This document shows positions 52,199-62,888 of a stretch of 64,000 nucleotides of DNA, one piece after another. Position 1 is the stretch's first letter. Each line of letters opens with the position of its first letter. The stretch covers positions 1 through 64,000 of the forward strand of contig JAMLJD010000003.1 of NCBI GenBank assembly GCA_023953775.1. The letters run 5' to 3'. The position numbers and the translations under genes are program-made. A model generated the notes under the pieces. The model was not told the origin of the DNA. It was given only the letters and a program-made list of their open reading frames with translations, and did not search any database. Origin of the DNA: Rhizobiaceae bacterium. Lineage in GTDB: Bacteria; Pseudomonadota; Alphaproteobacteria; Rhizobiales; Rhizobiaceae.

Positions 52199-53656
52199 CT
52201 ATCGGCCCCAGAATACCGGCGTGAAGATGATCAGCACGGCGAGAATCTCCAGCCGTCCCAGCAGCATGGCGAGTGACAGGATCAGCTTGGCGAGGTCGGG
52301 CAGCGGCGCGAAATTTCCAGCCGGCCCGATGATGGGACCGATGCCCGGGCCGACGTTGGTCAGCGCGGTCAGCGATCCCGTCGTCGCGGTTATGAAATCC
52401 AGGCCCGTCGCGCCGAGCATGATTGTCGTGACCAGCCAGATCACGAAGAACGACGCGATGAACAGCACGACGGCGCGCTGCATGGTCTCGTCGACGGGCC
52501 TGTCTCCGTAGCGAACCGTGAGCACCGTATTGGGGTAGACGAGGCGGCGCAGGCCATTGGCCATCAATTCGAACAGGATCAGGAAGCGGTATGCCTTGAT
52601 GCCGCCGCAGGTGGAACCCGAACAGCCGCCAAGAAACGTCGCCACGAAGTAGCAGCCGACGGCGAACGGTCCCCACAGCGTGTAGTCATTGCTCGCATAA
52701 CCGGTGGTCGTGATGATCGACGTGACGTTGAAGGCCGAGGCAGTGATGGCCTCGAAAAACGGCATTCCCGTCGAAACGCGGAGATAGATGGCAATCGCCA
52801 GAGTGAAGGTTGCCAGATAGCCCGCAAAGACGCGGATCTGCGGATCGCGCAGCGCGTCGAGCCGGCCGCGCACGGCGAGCAGGATGACGATGGAGAACGG
52901 CAAGGTGCCGATGAACATGAAGATGATCGCGATCCACATGATCGCGTGATTGCCGGCGAAGTGACCGAAGGACGCGTCGTGGGTCGAAAAGCCTGCGGTC
53001 GCGATCGTCGTGAGCGCGTGGTTGACCGCGTCGAAACCAGTCATGCCAGCTGCGGCATAGGCGATGCCACAGGTCAGCGTGAGCATGGAGTAGATGGCCA
53101 CGAGACTGATCGAATAGGTTGAAAACCGTTCGAACGGCCGGTCTTCGATGTCGGACGATTCGATCTTGAAATAGGACACACCGCCGATGTTGAGCAGCGG
53201 CAGGATGAAGAGGCCGAGCGCGATGACACCAAGGCCACCCATCCACTGAAGCAACGAACGCCAGAGAAGAAGCCCCGGCGGCAGGGTATCCAGCCCCGTA
53301 ATGACCGTCGATCCGGTTGTCGTGATGGCCGAAACGGATTCGAAGAAAGCATCGGCGACGCTCAGTTCCAGCGAGGACGCCAACAGAGGAACCGCGCCGA
53401 CCGCGCATGTGGTCAGCCAAAGCAGGTTCACGACAAGAAAGCCGATGCGCGGCGACATCGTCGGGGCGCGGCCCTGGGTCGCCATCGCAACGGCAAGGCC
53501 GAGCCCGCCGGTGAAAAGGGCGGAGAAGGCGAACACCCGCCAGTCATTGTTGCCGTAATAGAGATCGACCGCGGCCGGAACCAGCATCGCGAAGGACAGG
53601 TAGATGGCGAAGACGGAGGCGATGTGGATGGCAGCGCGGGCGGCAAGATATTGCAC
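52199..53656 (-). CDS. trkH: TrkH-family potassium uptake protein
   Basis: 485 residues, equal to typical TrkH. Four P-loop repeats appear: SVSAITTTGSTVITG, TIATAGFSTHDASFG, NVTSIITTTGYASND and GSLTALTNVGPGIGP, each with the selectivity-filter glycine. GGCSGSTCGGIKAYRFLI is the conserved intramembrane loop. GTG at 53656 with GAGGTG upstream gives the normal N-terminus; the frame runs on to 53761 without family sequence. Works with a TrkA NAD-binding subunit encoded elsewhere. Confidence 0.9.
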   Translation of the reverse strand: MQYLAARAAIHIASVFAIYLSFAMLVPAAVDLYYGNNDWRVFAFSALFTGGLGLAVAMATQGRAPTMSPRIGFLVVNLLWLTTCAVGAVPLLASSLELSVADAFFESVSAITTTGSTVITGLDTLPPGLLLWRSLLQWMGGLGVIALGLFILPLLNIGGVSYFKIESSDIEDRPFERFSTYSISLVAIYSMLTLTCGIAYAAAGMTGFDAVNHALTTIATAGFSTHDASFGHFAGNHAIMWIAIIFMFIGTLPFSIVILLAVRGRLDALRDPQIRVFAGYLATFTLAIAIYLRVSTGMPFFEAITASAFNVTSIITTTGYASNDYTLWGPFAVGCYFVATFLGGCSGSTCGGIKAYRFLILFELMANGLRRLVYPNTVLTVRYGDRPVDETMQRAVVLFIASFFVIWLVTTIMLGATGLDFITATTGSLTALTNVGPGIGPIIGPAGNFAPLPDLAKLILSLAMLLGRLEILAVLIIFTPVFWGR

Positions 53657-53795
53657 GGAGACGACACCTCGATGTTTCGCGCCCCGTACCGGCGCATGTC
53701 CGGTCCCGCAGGAAGCGCGGCGGAGAGTGGCTTCATAGCGATGAATATGCAATAGCGCCACCGTCCAGCGTCGTGCCGCGAAGGGGAGTTCCGAA

Positions 53796-55052
53796 TTGAC
53801 GTCATTCGTGAAGCAGGTCGGTGAGGCTGCCGACGCGCTCAGATCGCTCTTCGCGCCGACGCCACTGCAGGAGAATGCCTATCTGTCGCGCAAATGGGGT
53901 GCACGGGTGCTTTTGAAGCGCGAGGATCTCACTCCCGTCAGGTCCTACAAGATTCGTGGCGCCTTCAACTTCTTTCGCGTCGCGCTGGCGGCCGGCGAGG
54001 CGCCTGACGTCTTCGTATGCGCCTCGGCGGGCAATCACGCTCAGGGGTTCGCTTTCGTCTGCCGGCATTTCGGGCGCAAGGGCGTCGTTTTCATGCCGGT
54101 GACGACGCCGCAGCAGAAGATCGACAAGACGCGGATCTTCGGGGGCGAGTTCATCGAGATCAGGCTCACCGGCGACTATTTCGACGCGAGCTACGGGTCG
54201 GCGATCGACTTTGCCGAATCGAACGGCGGATTGATGGTGCCGCCTTTCGACCATCCCGACATCATCGCCGGTCAGGCCACCGTGGCGCTCGAGATCGCTG
54301 CCGAGCTGGGCGATCGGGATCGTGCGGACATCATGCTGCTGCCGGTCGGTGGCGGAGGGCTCGCCGCCGGCGTGACCCGGTACCTGGAAGCGCGAGGCGA
54401 GGCCCCTGCGTTCCATTTCTGCGAGCCGGCCGGTGCGCCGAGCCTCAAGCGAAGCCTCGAGCGCGGGCGTCGCGTCACGCTCGACAAGGTCGACAGCTTT
54501 GTCGACGGTGCGGCCGTGGCGACGATTGGCAGGGAGCCGTTCAGGCAGTTGAAGAGGTTTCCCGCCGAATCGGTTCATCTCGTTCCTGAAAACCGAGTTT
54601 GTGCGACGATGGTCGAGATGCTGAATGTCGAAGGCGTCGTGCTGGAGCCGGCCGGCGCGCTGGCAGTCGATGCCCTGAAGGACTTTCCGCGCAAGGACGT
54701 TCGCGGCAAGACCATCGTGGCGGTGGTGTCGGGCGGCAATTTCGATTTCGAACGCCTTCCGGACGTCAAGGAACGGGCGCTACGTTTCGAGGGACTGAAG
54801 AAGTATTTCGTCTTCCGCTTCCCGCAGCGTCCCGGCGCGCTGCGCGACTTCCTCGATCTCCTCGGGCCGGACGACGATATCGTGCGTTTCGAATACCTCA
54901 AGAAATCGGCACGCAATTTCGGCTCAGTGCTGATCGGCATCGAGACCAAGGACCGCCGCAATTTCGCGGTACTGAGCGAGCGCTTCGCCGATGCCGGCTG
55001 GGCCTATCAGGACATCACCGACAACGAGACCCTGGCCGGGCTGATCATTTGA
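53796..55052 (+). CDS. ilvA: Threonine ammonia-lyase (IlvA, short form)
   Basis: 418 residues. PLP lysine in SYKIRGAFNFF, CASAGNHAQGFAF, and PVGGGGLAAGV for phosphate binding. A C-terminal ACT-like regulatory domain of about 85 residues starts at EGLKKYFVFRFPQRPGALRDFLDLLG, as in Corynebacterium/Bacillus-type IlvA. Makes 2-oxobutanoate for isoleucine. TTG start at 53796, with AAGGGGAG upstream; the stop codon overlaps the next ATG by one base. Confidence 0.9.
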   Translation: MTSFVKQVGEAADALRSLFAPTPLQENAYLSRKWGARVLLKREDLTPVRSYKIRGAFNFFRVALAAGEAPDVFVCASAGNHAQGFAFVCRHFGRKGVVFMPVTTPQQKIDKTRIFGGEFIEIRLTGDYFDASYGSAIDFAESNGGLMVPPFDHPDIIAGQATVALEIAAELGDRDRADIMLLPVGGGGLAAGVTRYLEARGEAPAFHFCEPAGAPSLKRSLERGRRVTLDKVDSFVDGAAVATIGREPFRQLKRFPAESVHLVPENRVCATMVEMLNVEGVVLEPAGALAVDALKDFPRKDVRGKTIVAVVSGGNFDFERLPDVKERALRFEGLKKYFVFRFPQRPGALRDFLDLLGPDDDIVRFEYLKKSARNFGSVLIGIETKDRRNFAVLSERFADAGWAYQDITDNETLAGLII

Positions 55053-55591
55053 TGCGGACCGTATTCATCATCCTGTTCCGCGGCGTAGGCGGCGCGACGC
55101 AGCTTCCCGTCAAGCCGCTGCGGGAAAAACTCGCCGACGCCGGTTTCGTCGACGTTGCGACCTACATCAACAGCGGCAATGCGGTGCTCGTCAGCGACCG
55201 GCCCCGCACCGACACGGTCGATGCGGTCGCCAGCATCTGCGCGCGGGAGTTCGGGTTCGGCAAGGATATCTACGCCGTGACGCTTGCCGAGTGGGAGGAA
55301 CTGGTCGACAACAATCCGTTTCCCGACGCAGTGGAGGCGCCCAAATTCCTTCACGCGGCAGTTCTGGCCGCCGCGCCGCAGAATGAGGCTGTCGAGACGC
55401 TGCGCGGCCATGCGGGCGAGGGCGAGAAGATCGCCGTCGTCGGGAAGGTCGCGTATCTGCACACGCCCAACGGCTTCGGCCGCTCCAAGCTTGCCGAGAA
55501 GTTCGACAAGGGCATCGGCGTCGCCAACACCGCGCGCAACTGGAACACCGTGCTCAAGCTCGCGGACCTGGCACGACAGCGAGCAGGCTGA
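55052..55591 (+). CDS. DUF1697 family protein
   Basis: 179 residues. Family features: N-terminal LFRGVGGATQLPVKPLREKL (normally LLRGINVGG), YINSGNAVLVSD and the C-terminal RNWNTVLKLADLA. Cytoplasmic, function unknown. Starts on the last base of ilvA, so translation is coupled. Confidence 0.85.
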   Translation: MRTVFIILFRGVGGATQLPVKPLREKLADAGFVDVATYINSGNAVLVSDRPRTDTVDAVASICAREFGFGKDIYAVTLAEWEELVDNNPFPDAVEAPKFLHAAVLAAAPQNEAVETLRGHAGEGEKIAVVGKVAYLHTPNGFGRSKLAEKFDKGIGVANTARNWNTVLKLADLARQRAG

Positions 55592-55846
55592 CCGTCCGTC
55601 CTTATTGCGGCGCACAAATAAGCGATTGCTATTTCGGCGGTTCTGCCCCATATGCGGGTCACAAGGCGCTTGGGCCGCGTTTGCGGCTTTTCCCGAATGG
55701 AACTGGTTGCGTCTCATTCCACCGCAATTCCTCAGAGAGGACGGCGGTGGAAAAGACCCGCGGCATAAGGCGCGCGGGCACGACAGCGCAACCGGCGCGG
55801 GCCCGATGGCCTGCCCGTCCTTGTCGTCCAACAAGAAAAAATATCA

Positions 55847-55869
55847 GCCCGAGCGATGCGCGTTCGGGC
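55847..55869 (+). promoter_or_regulatory. Leader hairpin 1 of helicase mRNA
   Basis: GCCCGA (55847-55852) pairs with TCGGGC (55864-55869). Read on the minus strand it is followed by a T-rich run (ATATTTTTTC), so it could also terminate antisense transcription. Confidence 0.4.
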
Positions 55870-55873
55870 CAAT

Positions 55874-55897
55874 GCCGCTGCCATAAGCGATGGCGGC
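55874..55897 (+). promoter_or_regulatory. Leader hairpin 2 of helicase mRNA
   Basis: GCCAT and ATGGC around loop AAGCG, extended by GCCG/GGC with a bulge; it ends 17 bases before the TTG start and next to the AAGAAG ribosome site, so it could affect translation. Confidence 0.4.
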
Positions 55898-55914
55898 CAG
55901 AAAGAAGAAGACAG

Positions 55915-57270
<1,356 letters not shown>

Positions 57271-57285
57271 GGCATCGAAAACACG

Positions 57286-57310
57286 CCCGTCGCCGCGATG
57301 CGGCGGCGGG
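57286..57310 (+). terminator. Hairpin after helicase gene
   Basis: CCCGTCGCCGC (57286-57296), loop GAT, GCGGCGGCGGG (57300-57310), one G-T wobble; 15 bp past the stop, no T run. Candidate 3'-end structure. The rest of the gap to 57568 shows nothing recognised. Confidence 0.4.
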
Positions 57311-57568
57311 AACCCTCCGGCGCCCGCTTGGGGCCGGCCAGTACTCTTCCACAAGATTCCCCACCTGAAGATGGCATTGCGCCCCTGTTGGCAACGTGCG
57401 TGCTACCCTGGATCACGCATACCTTGCGCCCTAGGGCCTGTTGGGGGACTATTCGTCGCAAAAAATGGTTCCGTCGTCACCAATCTGCGCTAAAGGCACG
57501 GGTGGGGCAGGCATTTGGTCCAAGCGGACCGACCGATACGTGCAATGAGCCTGTGGGAAAGGGGGACA

Positions 57569-58258
57569 ATGCAGGAACTCAGGCATCTTGCCATCATCAT
57601 GGACGGGAACCGCCGCTGGGCAAGCGAGCGCGGACTGCCGCCGAAGGAAGGCCACAGGGCCGGCATCGGCGCGCTGGAGCGCGTGGTCCAAGGATGTATC
57701 GACAACGGCATCAGCTACCTCACTGTCTACGCCTTTTCGACGGAGAACTGGCGGCGCAGCGAGGCCGAGGTCGCGTACCTGCTCGGGCTCATGGAACATT
57801 ATCTGGCAAGCGTTCTTCATGACGGCCTGTCCGGGGACCTCTTCCGAAAGGTGCGGTTTTCCGCGCGCGGCGATCTGGCCCGGTTTCCCGCTTCGATCGT
57901 CGAGATCATGGAGGGCCTGTCGGCCCGCGCGAGCGACGAGGCGGTCATCAACGTATCGCTGGCCGTGAACTATGGTGCCCGCGCGGAGATCATCGACGGC
58001 ATCAACAGGGCGCTCGAGTCGGGCGTCTCGAAGATCGACGAGGAGAGCTTCGCTAACCTGATCGACCATCAGGGCTTTCCCGACCCCGACTTCATCGTCC
58101 GGACAAGCGGCGTCCACAGGCTGTCGAATTTCCTGCTGTGGCAGTCCGCCTATTCGGAAATCCTGTTCATCGACGAGAAATGGCCAGACCTCACCGAGGA
58201 GAGCATCGCCGCCTTCGTGGCCGAATATCGTGGCCGCGAGCGCCGCTACGGGACCTGA
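57569..58258 (+). CDS. uppS: Isoprenyl transferase (UppS/UPPS family) with altered substrate motif
   Basis: 229 residues from ATG 57569 (GGGGGA upstream; ATG 57545 possible). Cis-prenyltransferase motifs: LAIIMDGNRRWA (catalytic Asp, GNRRWA), GISYLTVYAFSTENWRR, NVSLAVNYGARAEI and AYSEILF (metal-binding Glu). The motif that normally reads RTSGE-x-RLSNFLLWQ is RTSGVHRLSNFLLWQ here: the conserved Glu is Val (GTC, 58112-58114). It joins isopentenyl diphosphate units to a polyprenyl diphosphate, by family. It is not in the usual frr-uppS-cdsA locus, so it is probably a second copy with different specificity. Confidence 0.87.
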   Translation: MQELRHLAIIMDGNRRWASERGLPPKEGHRAGIGALERVVQGCIDNGISYLTVYAFSTENWRRSEAEVAYLLGLMEHYLASVLHDGLSGDLFRKVRFSARGDLARFPASIVEIMEGLSARASDEAVINVSLAVNYGARAEIIDGINRALESGVSKIDEESFANLIDHQGFPDPDFIVRTSGVHRLSNFLLWQSAYSEILFIDEKWPDLTEESIAAFVAEYRGRERRYGT

Positions 58259-58354
58259 ACTGGCCCAATTGCCGGCTATGCGCCGATCCGCTACTTCCTG
58301 TTCTGCGGGCGTCATGCCCCACGACAAAAGAAACGACCGGACGGGAAACGATCG

Positions 58355-59575
58355 ATGGCGGGACTTGCCGCGCTGGCCCTGGGCTACGTGCTTTCACAAC
58401 TGTACCGGTCGTTCCTGGCGGTTCTCACCCCGGCGCTTACCGCCGAGCTTGGCGCCACCAAGGCCGACCTTTCGCTGGCATCGGGCGCATGGTTCATAGC
58501 CTTCGCGCTGATGCAGTTCGTCGTCGGCGTCTCGCTCGACCGCTATGGCCCACGGCGGACGGCCGCGGTGCTGCTGGCGCTCGGCGGCGGTGGCGGGGCG
58601 TTGCTTTTTGCCGTCGCGACGGCGCCGTGGATGATCACCGCGGCGATGGCGCTGATCGGCATCGGCTGTTCGCCGGTGCTGATGGCCTCCGTGTTCATCT
58701 TCGCGCGAAAATACCGCCCGGCACGGCTTGCCATTCTGACATCATGGATGATCGCGTTCGGATCGGCGGGAAACGTCATCGGCGCTTCGCCGCTGGCGAC
58801 CGCGGCCGAGGCGTTCGGATGGCGTCCGGTGATGGCCGGCCTCGGGGCGATCACCATGCTGATCGCGGTGGGCGTACTGTTGTTCGTGCGCGATCCCGAG
58901 CAGGTCGACGAGGGTGGTGGCAAGGCGGGCTTTTCTGGCTATGTCGAGCTTCTCAAGGTGCGCTATCTGTGGCCGCTGCTGCCGCTGGCGACGCTCAACT
59001 ATGCGCCGGCGGCCGGCATCAGGGGGCTGTGGGCGGGACCGTATCTGTCCGACATCTATGGCGCCGACGCGCTGGCGATCGGCCAGGTGACCCTGTTCAT
59101 GGCTCTGGCGATGGTCGTCGGATCGTTCGTGTACGGACCGCTGGACACGATTTTCGGCACCCGCAAATGGGTCGCCGTCGTCGGCAACGCGATCGGTGTC
59201 GCCGCCATCGCCTATCTGGCATTCGACACCGTTCCGGGAATCCCTACCGCGACCATACTGTTCGTCGTGATCGGCATCACCGGCAGCAGCTACGGCCTTC
59301 TGATGGCGCATGGCAAGGCGTTCGTGCCGGCGCATCTGACTGGCCGCGGGGTGACGCTACTCAACTTTTTCCCGATCGGCGGCGTCGGGGTGATGCAATT
59401 CATCACCGGAGGTGTCGTCACCGCGGCAGCCGATCCCGCCGATCCGGTTGCGAGCTACACCGCGCTGTACCTGTTCTACGCCGTCACACTGGCCGGTGCG
59501 GTCCTGATCTATCTGTGGTCGCGCGACGCCAAGCCCGAGACAGTCGCAAAGGAAACGGCTAGGGCAGCGCCCTGA
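58355..59575 (+). CDS. MFS transporter
   Basis: 406 residues, twelve predicted membrane helices. The loop 2-3 motif appears as GVSLDRYGPRRTA. An acidic cytoplasmic loop (VRDPEQVDEGGG) separates the halves. NarK/OFA-like features include GAWFIAFALMQFVVG and the second-half PLDTIFGTRKW loop. Substrate unknown. Ends within the convergent hydrolase gene (17-bp overlap). Confidence 0.85.
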   Translation: MAGLAALALGYVLSQLYRSFLAVLTPALTAELGATKADLSLASGAWFIAFALMQFVVGVSLDRYGPRRTAAVLLALGGGGGALLFAVATAPWMITAAMALIGIGCSPVLMASVFIFARKYRPARLAILTSWMIAFGSAGNVIGASPLATAAEAFGWRPVMAGLGAITMLIAVGVLLFVRDPEQVDEGGGKAGFSGYVELLKVRYLWPLLPLATLNYAPAAGIRGLWAGPYLSDIYGADALAIGQVTLFMALAMVVGSFVYGPLDTIFGTRKWVAVVGNAIGVAAIAYLAFDTVPGIPTATILFVVIGITGSSYGLLMAHGKAFVPAHLTGRGVTLLNFFPIGGVGVMQFITGGVVTAAADPADPVASYTALYLFYAVTLAGAVLIYLWSRDAKPETVAKETARAAP

Positions 59576-60530
59576 TCCAGGCGATCGTGGCGTCCGCAAG
59601 TTCGTCCGTCGTTCCGGGTGACAGGGCGTCGCCGGCAATCACGTGATTGGAGGTATCGCCGGCATCGGTCACCAGGACCGTTTCAACTGGCGCACCCCAC
59701 CGCTTCGCCAGGTCCGCCGTCACCGTCGCGTCGACCACCTGATCGTCCGGCGAATAGATGAACAGGGCCGGAACCGCGATCGTCTCGACCTGCGTCTTTC
59801 CAGCCAGTTCGGTCAAAGCCGCCATCGGGAGGAGGGCGCGGGTCGGATAGCGCGTCGTCCAGTAGCGGCCGTGCATCTCGTTCTGTGGGTCCCAGCTCCG
59901 CTCGGGCCCGAGGATGCGTTCGGCCAGCGTGCCACCCCAGGGCATGGTCAGGATCCAGGAGCCCGAGGCGCGCACGGCGTAGTTTGGCGAGATCAGGACC
60001 AGCCCTTTCATGCCCTCCGCCAGGTCGGGCTGAGCTGCGGCCCAGGTGGCGAGCCCGCCACCGGTGGACGTGGCGATGACGACGACCTTGCCGCCGATGC
60101 GCCTGCCGATCGCCATCGCCTCGGCCATGTCGTCGACCCAGGCATTGACGGACGCGCCGGCGAGTTCTTTGCCATCCATGCCGTGGCCGGCAAGGCGTGT
60201 GAAGAACAGGTTGGCGCCCAGCGCGGCAGCTACCTTGTCGGGCAGCGGCCTCACCTCATGCTTGGTTGCGGAGAAGCCGTGAACATAGACGATCGAGAGC
60301 GGGGTACGCGACCGGGCTGCTGGATCGGCCCACACAATCTCCTTTTCCATTCCCGCATGGACGCCGCCAGCGGCTTCTTCCCGCTCGGCAAGCCATTGGT
60401 CAAGGTCATCGCCGATGCCGGCACCGTCGAAACGGATCGTCGTATCGACGGGCGTACGCGGCCCCAGCAAGACAAACAGGGCGATCGCCGCGGTTAAGAG
60501 CACCAGAACGGTCGTGAAGCGCCGCGCCAT
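59559..60530 (-). CDS. Alpha/beta hydrolase with N-terminal membrane anchor
   Basis: 323 residues. One N-terminal hydrophobic helix (TVLVLLTAAIALFVLLG) serves as signal anchor. The catalytic domain has YVHGFSATKHEV, the nucleophile in VVIATSTGGGLATW (T-S-T instead of the common H-S-x), the acid in YSPDDQVVD and a histidine in AGDTSNHVIAGD. Resembles serine aminopeptidase/monoglyceride-lipase type hydrolases. Substrate unknown. GGGAGG precedes the ATG. Confidence 0.83.
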   Translation of the reverse strand: MARRFTTVLVLLTAAIALFVLLGPRTPVDTTIRFDGAGIGDDLDQWLAEREEAAGGVHAGMEKEIVWADPAARSRTPLSIVYVHGFSATKHEVRPLPDKVAAALGANLFFTRLAGHGMDGKELAGASVNAWVDDMAEAMAIGRRIGGKVVVIATSTGGGLATWAAAQPDLAEGMKGLVLISPNYAVRASGSWILTMPWGGTLAERILGPERSWDPQNEMHGRYWTTRYPTRALLPMAALTELAGKTQVETIAVPALFIYSPDDQVVDATVTADLAKRWGAPVETVLVTDAGDTSNHVIAGDALSPGTTDELADATIAWIRALP

Positions 60531-60559
60531 TTATTCCTCCCGAAGCCGACTAGTGTCCC

Positions 60560-60611
60560 GATTCGGAAATTCGTTTCATCTCGATATGGGCGTCGGGCGA
60601 ATTTCCGAATC
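60560..60611. repeat. Long perfect inverted repeat between convergent-type genes
   Basis: GATTCGGAAATTCG (60560-60573) and CGAATTTCCGAATC (60598-60611) pair perfectly over 14 bp around a 24-base loop; AGTGT (60552-60556) and ACACT (60618-60622) add outer complementarity. It lies 30 bp upstream of the hydrolase start, in a 231-bp gap otherwise without a gene. Repeat element or operator. Confidence 0.55.
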
Positions 60612-60761
60612 GAAAGAACACTGGCAATTCTATGATTCTAATGTGGTTTTTATCTTGACGGTCGTCTCGGTACTCGACATGGAGAATGTAACGAACGTCG
60701 ACAGCACCACACCGGACAGTCATGGCATCCGGGCGTCGCTTCTGGCAAGCGGAGCCTGAGC

Positions 60762-61595
60762 CTAGCTACGCCGTGGTTTGGCGCCGGCGACCGATATTTT
60801 TCCTACGGGCCGCTTGTTCCACCCCGTTGCGCGGTTGATCACCCAGTGGCTGACCGGCAGCGGCAGCAGGCCAAGCGCCTTCAGGACCCAGGTGAACCGG
60901 CGGGGAAACGTTACTTCCACACCGCCGGAGCTGATTGCATGGATGACCCGTTCAGCGGCTTTGTCGACCTGCATCAGGGCAGGCATCGGGAAGGAGTTCT
61001 TGGCGGTGAGTGGCGTATCGACGAACCCTGGATTGACGATCTGGATGCGGATATTGACCTTGTCGAGATCGTGTTTCAGCGACCAGACCATATTGTTGAG
61101 CGCCGCTTTCGTCGCGCCGTAGGCCGCGGTGGTGGGGAGGCCGAAATAGGAGGATACCGAGCCCGTTAGTACGATATGGCCACGGCTATGCTCGCGCATC
61201 CTGTTGATCAGCGGTACCAGACAGTAGATGACGCCGAAGACGTTGATCTCGTAGGTGTTGAGAAAGCTCTTCGTGTCAAGCCGGTCGATGCTGGTAGGAA
61301 AGTAGTTGCCGGCATTGAGGACGGCGAGGGCGATCGGACCGAAGGTGTTTTCGATCGCCGCAATTGTGCGGCCAGTCGCGGCTTCGTCAGTCAGATCACA
61401 GGGAAACGGAATTATGCGTCCGGCGAGCTGTTCCGCACTTGCAGACAATGCAGTCAGCTTCTGCTCGCTGCGCGCGGTGACTGCCACGGTGTAGCCGGCA
61501 CTCGCGAGATCGAGGGCGATCTGTTTTCCAATTCCTGAACTGGCTCCGGTGACCCAGGCAACGCCATCGTCCGGATGAGCACGGTAAAGCCCCAT
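60762..61595 (-). CDS. Short-chain dehydrogenase/reductase
   Basis: 277 residues, classical SDR. Cofactor motif VTGASSGIGKQ, NAG motif VLNAGNYF, catalytic Ser in LTGSVSSYFG and YGATK (Tyr and Lys), followed by IVNPGFVDTP. The C-terminal 50 residues (FTWVLKALGLLPLPVSHWVIN) look membrane-associated, as in lipid-active SDRs. Alternative substrates cannot be resolved. Confidence 0.9.
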   Translation of the reverse strand: MGLYRAHPDDGVAWVTGASSGIGKQIALDLASAGYTVAVTARSEQKLTALSASAEQLAGRIIPFPCDLTDEAATGRTIAAIENTFGPIALAVLNAGNYFPTSIDRLDTKSFLNTYEINVFGVIYCLVPLINRMREHSRGHIVLTGSVSSYFGLPTTAAYGATKAALNNMVWSLKHDLDKVNIRIQIVNPGFVDTPLTAKNSFPMPALMQVDKAAERVIHAISSGGVEVTFPRRFTWVLKALGLLPLPVSHWVINRATGWNKRPVGKISVAGAKPRRS

Positions 61596-61853
61596 TCCGT
61601 TGTTCTCTTTTTTCGTCGAATTCGCAGGAGAATGCGATTCGTAGCTTCACCCACCCGGCCCAGAAGCCATATAGAGGCATTCCCGCCGCTCTTCCATATC
61701 GCGCGCGTCCGCCCGGCGGCAAAATTATCAGCTGGCAAACCTGCCGTCCCGTGGTTCAATTTCGCCGAAAAGCGATGACCAGCGAAAATTGCCTGCTTGA
61801 AAGGGCGGCGGCCGGTTTCTACCCTTCGGCGTGAAACGAAAAAGGGACATGCC

Positions 61854-62888
61854 ATGCATCGCTCGGTCATCGAAACGATCGGCCACACGCCTCTCATCCG
61901 ATTGAGGCGGGCGTCGGAGGAAACCGGCTGCGACATCCTCGGCAAGGCCGAGTTCATGAACCCGGGCCAGTCGGTCAAGGACCGCGCGGGGCTGTTCATC
62001 ATCCGCGATGCCGAGGAGAAGGGACTGCTGCGTCCGGGCGGCGTGATCGTGGAAGGGACGGCCGGCAATACCGGCATCGGGTTGACGGTGGTCGCCAAGG
62101 CGCTCGGCTACCGGACGGTCATCGTCATTCCCGATACCCAGAGCCAGGAAAAGAAGGACGCGCTGCGCCTGCTCGGGGCCGAGCTCATCGAAGTGCCGGC
62201 GGTGCCCTACAAGAACCCGAACAACTATATCAAGGTCTCCGGCCGACTCGCCGAGCAACTGGCCAGGACCGAGCCCAACGGGGCCATCTGGGCGAACCAG
62301 TTCGACAATGTCGCCAATCGCGACGGCCATGTGCGGACGACCGCACAGGAAATCTGGGAACAGACCGACGGCAAGATCGACGGTTTCGTGTCGGCCGTCG
62401 GGACGGGCGGCACGCTGGCGGGCGTTTCGGCCGGGTTGAAGGGCAGGAGCAACAGGGTCAAGGTGGCGCTGGCCGATCCGATGGGCGCGGCGCTCTACAG
62501 CTACTACACCACGGGCGAACTCAGGTCGGAGGGCAATTCGATCACCGAAGGTATCGGGCAGGGGCGCATCACGGCCAATCTGGAGGGGTTCGAGCCCGAC
62601 CTGTCGTTCCAGGTTCCTGACAGCGAGGCACTGCCGATCATCTTCGACCTTGTCCAGGAAGAAGGGCTTTGCCTCGGCGGATCGAGCGGCATCAACATCG
62701 CCGGGGCGATCCGGCTGGCGAAGGAACTGGGGCCGGGGCATACCATCGTGACGATGCTGTGCGACTACGGCACGCGTTACCAGTCGAAGATGTTCAACCC
62801 GGACTTCCTGCGCGGCAAGGAACTGCCGGTTCCTGCATGGATGGAGCGGACACCTGACATCGACGTTCCGTTCGAGGACGTCGCGTGA
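61854..62888 (+). CDS. cysK: Cysteine synthase A-like O-acetylserine sulfhydrylase
   Basis: 344 residues. PLP lysine in NPGQSVKDRAGLF, substrate loop EGTAGNTGIGL, and phosphate loop VGTGGTLAGVSAGLK. GSSGINIAGAIRLAKELG near the C-terminus is typical. The C-terminal 30 residues (DFLRGKELPVPAWMER) are characteristic of the longer alphaproteobacterial form. Makes cysteine from O-acetylserine and sulfide. ATG 61854 with AAAGGG upstream. Overlaps the AlaX gene by 4 bp (GTGA). Confidence 0.9.
   Translation: MHRSVIETIGHTPLIRLRRASEETGCDILGKAEFMNPGQSVKDRAGLFIIRDAEEKGLLRPGGVIVEGTAGNTGIGLTVVAKALGYRTVIVIPDTQSQEKKDALRLLGAELIEVPAVPYKNPNNYIKVSGRLAEQLARTEPNGAIWANQFDNVANRDGHVRTTAQEIWEQTDGKIDGFVSAVGTGGTLAGVSAGLKGRSNRVKVALADPMGAALYSYYTTGELRSEGNSITEGIGQGRITANLEGFEPDLSFQVPDSEALPIIFDLVQEEGLCLGGSSGINIAGAIRLAKELGPGHTIVTMLCDYGTRYQSKMFNPDFLRGKELPVPAWMERTPDIDVPFEDVA

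Larger units (their letters stand above)
55592..55914. other. Structured leader region of the DEAD-box helicase gene
   Basis: 323 bp without a gene. It ends with two hairpins (55847-55869 and 55874-55897) directly before the ribosome site. Frames crossing it show no family features. Likely a long 5' untranslated region. Confidence 0.5.
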
